DNA of 16,906 bases from UMGS973 sp045599945 (GTDB taxonomy: Bacteria > Bacillota > Clostridia > Peptostreptococcales > Anaerovoracaceae), in assembly GCA_045599945.1 (NCBI GenBank), contig JAZRWY010000066.1:1-16906 (forward strand), given 5' to 3'. Below, in pieces: positions 16,339 to 16,906 of the stretch. The translations under genes and the position numbers were made by a program. The notes beneath the pieces were generated by a model. That model was not told the origin of the DNA and searched no databases. It saw only the letters and a program-made list of their open reading frames with translations. Numbering within the stretch: the stretch's first letter is position 1; every line of letters begins with the position of its first letter.

Positions 16339-16445
16339 GTATCAAAAGTAATACCTATAGGAGTACAGAAAATCCTATCAACAAGTATCATAACAAATAC
16401 CTATCGACCCTGTTTGAAGCGTGAACAGGTATCATAACAGATACC
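16339..16445 (+). repeat. Three palindromic iteron-like repeats (GTATC-N6-RATACC)
   Basis: Copies are GTATCAAAAGTAATACC (16339-16355), GTATCATAACAAATACC (16385-16401) and GTATCATAACAGATACC (16429-16445). Starts are 46 and 44 bases apart, about four helical turns, so all face one side of the DNA. The third extends to a perfect GGTATC-N6-GATACC. The 193-bp stretch 16310-16502 holds no gene except this array and the Shine-Dalgarno of the next one. Dimer operators or replication iterons are both possible. Confidence 0.7.
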
Positions 16446-16502
16446 GTCACAATATTAAAAACGAGGGTTATTTTTATTTTTTGAAGAAAGGAAGTGATGA
16501 GA

Positions 16503-16694
16503 ATGGCACAGAAAATCTTAACGCCCATAAAAGCAATCAGGGCAAAATGCCTCGACTGTTCCTGCGGACAGGTAAAAGAAGTAAGGTACTGTCCTATGAA
16601 AAACTGTCCGCTATACCCATATAGATTGGGCAAAAGACCCGCGGACGATAAATATATCGACGAGCCTGACAACGAAGAAAAAACCATAAGCTAG
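16503..16694 (+). CDS. Small Cys-rich zinc-ribbon-like protein
   Basis: This 63-residue protein has a tight cysteine cluster: Cys16, Cys19, Cys21, Cys30 and Cys35 in the frame CLDCSCG...CPMKNCPLYPYRLGKRP. Four of these could bind one zinc ion. The pattern KAIRAKCLDC with CPLxPYRxGK is one I recall from small phage and integrative-element proteins of Clostridia; the function is unknown, possibly nucleic acid or protein binding. The start at 16503 is preferred (GGAAG ending eight bases upstream); in-frame GTG 16494 and ATG 16497 lie within or too near that site. A terminator starts 3 bases after the stop. Confidence 0.75.
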   Translation: MAQKILTPIKAIRAKCLDCSCGQVKEVRYCPMKNCPLYPYRLGKRPADDKYIDEPDNEEKTIS

Positions 16695-16697
16695 CTG

Positions 16698-16738
16698 GCA
16701 CTTTTTTGGCAAATACGCTCCGAAAAGGTGCTTTTTTT
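16698..16738 (+). terminator. Intrinsic terminator after the Cys-rich gene
   Basis: GCACTTTTTTGG (16698-16709) pairs with CCGAAAAGGTGC (16720-16731) over 12 positions with two G-T pairs, followed by seven T. Confidence 0.9.
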
Positions 16739-16819
16739 ATTGCCTGGTATCCGGCAGAAAAATGCAAACGCCTTATATCAAAAGTTACAACTAATGAAGC
16801 AGTAAAGCCCTCGGCGTTT

Positions 16820-16898
16820 GAGAGCGAAATACACCCCTTGCACAAACCTTCGGTTTATGACAAGAGCATTTCGTTCTCCGAAGGCCCTGCGGGGCAGG
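16820..16898 (+). repeat. Nested inverted repeats at the right edge, candidate oriT or leader structure
   Basis: GAGAGCGAAAT (16820-16830) pairs with ATTTCGTTCTC (16868-16878, one G-T), enclosing a small hairpin AAACC/GGTTT (16844-16856). Next to it CCTGC (16886-16890) pairs with GCAGG (16894-16898). No gene is seen in 16739-16906. In such elements the region before mobilization genes holds the transfer origin, so this is a candidate oriT; it could equally be the 5' leader of the next gene. Confidence 0.4.
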
Positions 16899-16906
16899 TC
16901 TGCTTC

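Larger units (their letters stand above)
8373..16906 (+). mobile_element. Left part of an integrative (probably conjugative or mobilizable) element
   Basis: Everything past tRNA-Ser looks like accessory DNA: arm-like repeats, a ParB-family protein, a restriction-modification cassette, a winged-helix replication-like protein, a small Cys-rich protein and terminal palindromes. All genes point away from the tRNA. This layout (ParB first, cargo, replication-like and relaxosome region next) is common in integrative elements of Clostridia. No integrase, relaxase or coupling protein is inside the window, so whether it is self-transmissible cannot be decided here. The right end is outside the window. 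A prophage or genomic island remnant remains possible. Confidence 0.7.

Noticed and set aside
1..16906. CRISPR array or riboswitch
   Set aside because: No regular repeat-spacer pattern was found; the only repeats are the short arm-like copies and the three palindromes. No conserved riboswitch core was recognised before any gene.

Overview
The window looks like a Bacillota chromosome, probably a gut-type Clostridia (Lachnospiraceae-like). The support is strong AGGAGG-type ribosome binding sites, T-rich intrinsic terminators, a class B sortase, an AddB-type nuclease and an XRE-AbrB regulator. The genus cannot be named from the sequence alone. The window divides at a tRNA-Ser gene (8285-8372) into host chromosome on the left and an integrated element on the right.

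Left part (1-8372). Positions 1-132 read, on the minus strand, as the 5' end of a group IIC intron placed just past the terminator of an XRE-AbrB regulator gene. That regulator (174-614) is the last gene of a minus-strand ABC exporter operon with promoter at 1563-1591. Both transporter genes of this operon carry internal deletions. The ATPase has lost the signature motif and Walker B in frame, and the permease has lost its middle with a frameshift. A second minus-strand operon runs from a promoter near 7285 to a terminator at 1650-1675: alpha/beta hydrolase, HAD phosphatase, AddB and class B sortase, all tightly packed or overlapping. An EamA-family exporter is transcribed divergently (7342-8214), followed by tRNA-Ser(GGA).

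Right part (8373-16906). This resembles the left end of an integrative, probably conjugative or mobilizable, element inserted at the 3' end of tRNA-Ser. It starts with closely spaced direct repeats that look like recombinase arm sites. A ParB-family gene, a 45-residue protein, a winged-helix (replication-like) protein and a small Cys-rich protein follow as backbone genes, and the window ends in nested palindromes. No integrase or relaxase lies inside the window, so the element continues to the right.

Cargo. Between two strong terminators (9677-9725 and 15799-15837), with its own promoter (TTGCCT-N16-TATAAT, 9794-9821), sits a four-gene defence cassette: a small HTH regulator, a type III-like DNA methyltransferase (GTG start), a large helicase-nuclease whose C-terminal nuclease-like motif reads PD...DPHG instead of the usual E-x-K, and a 250-residue protein of unknown function. 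This cassette, with its unexplained fourth gene, is the best candidate for an under-described system. Three copies of a GTATC-N6-RATAC palindrome, spaced about 45 bp apart, follow the winged-helix gene and may be operators or iterons.
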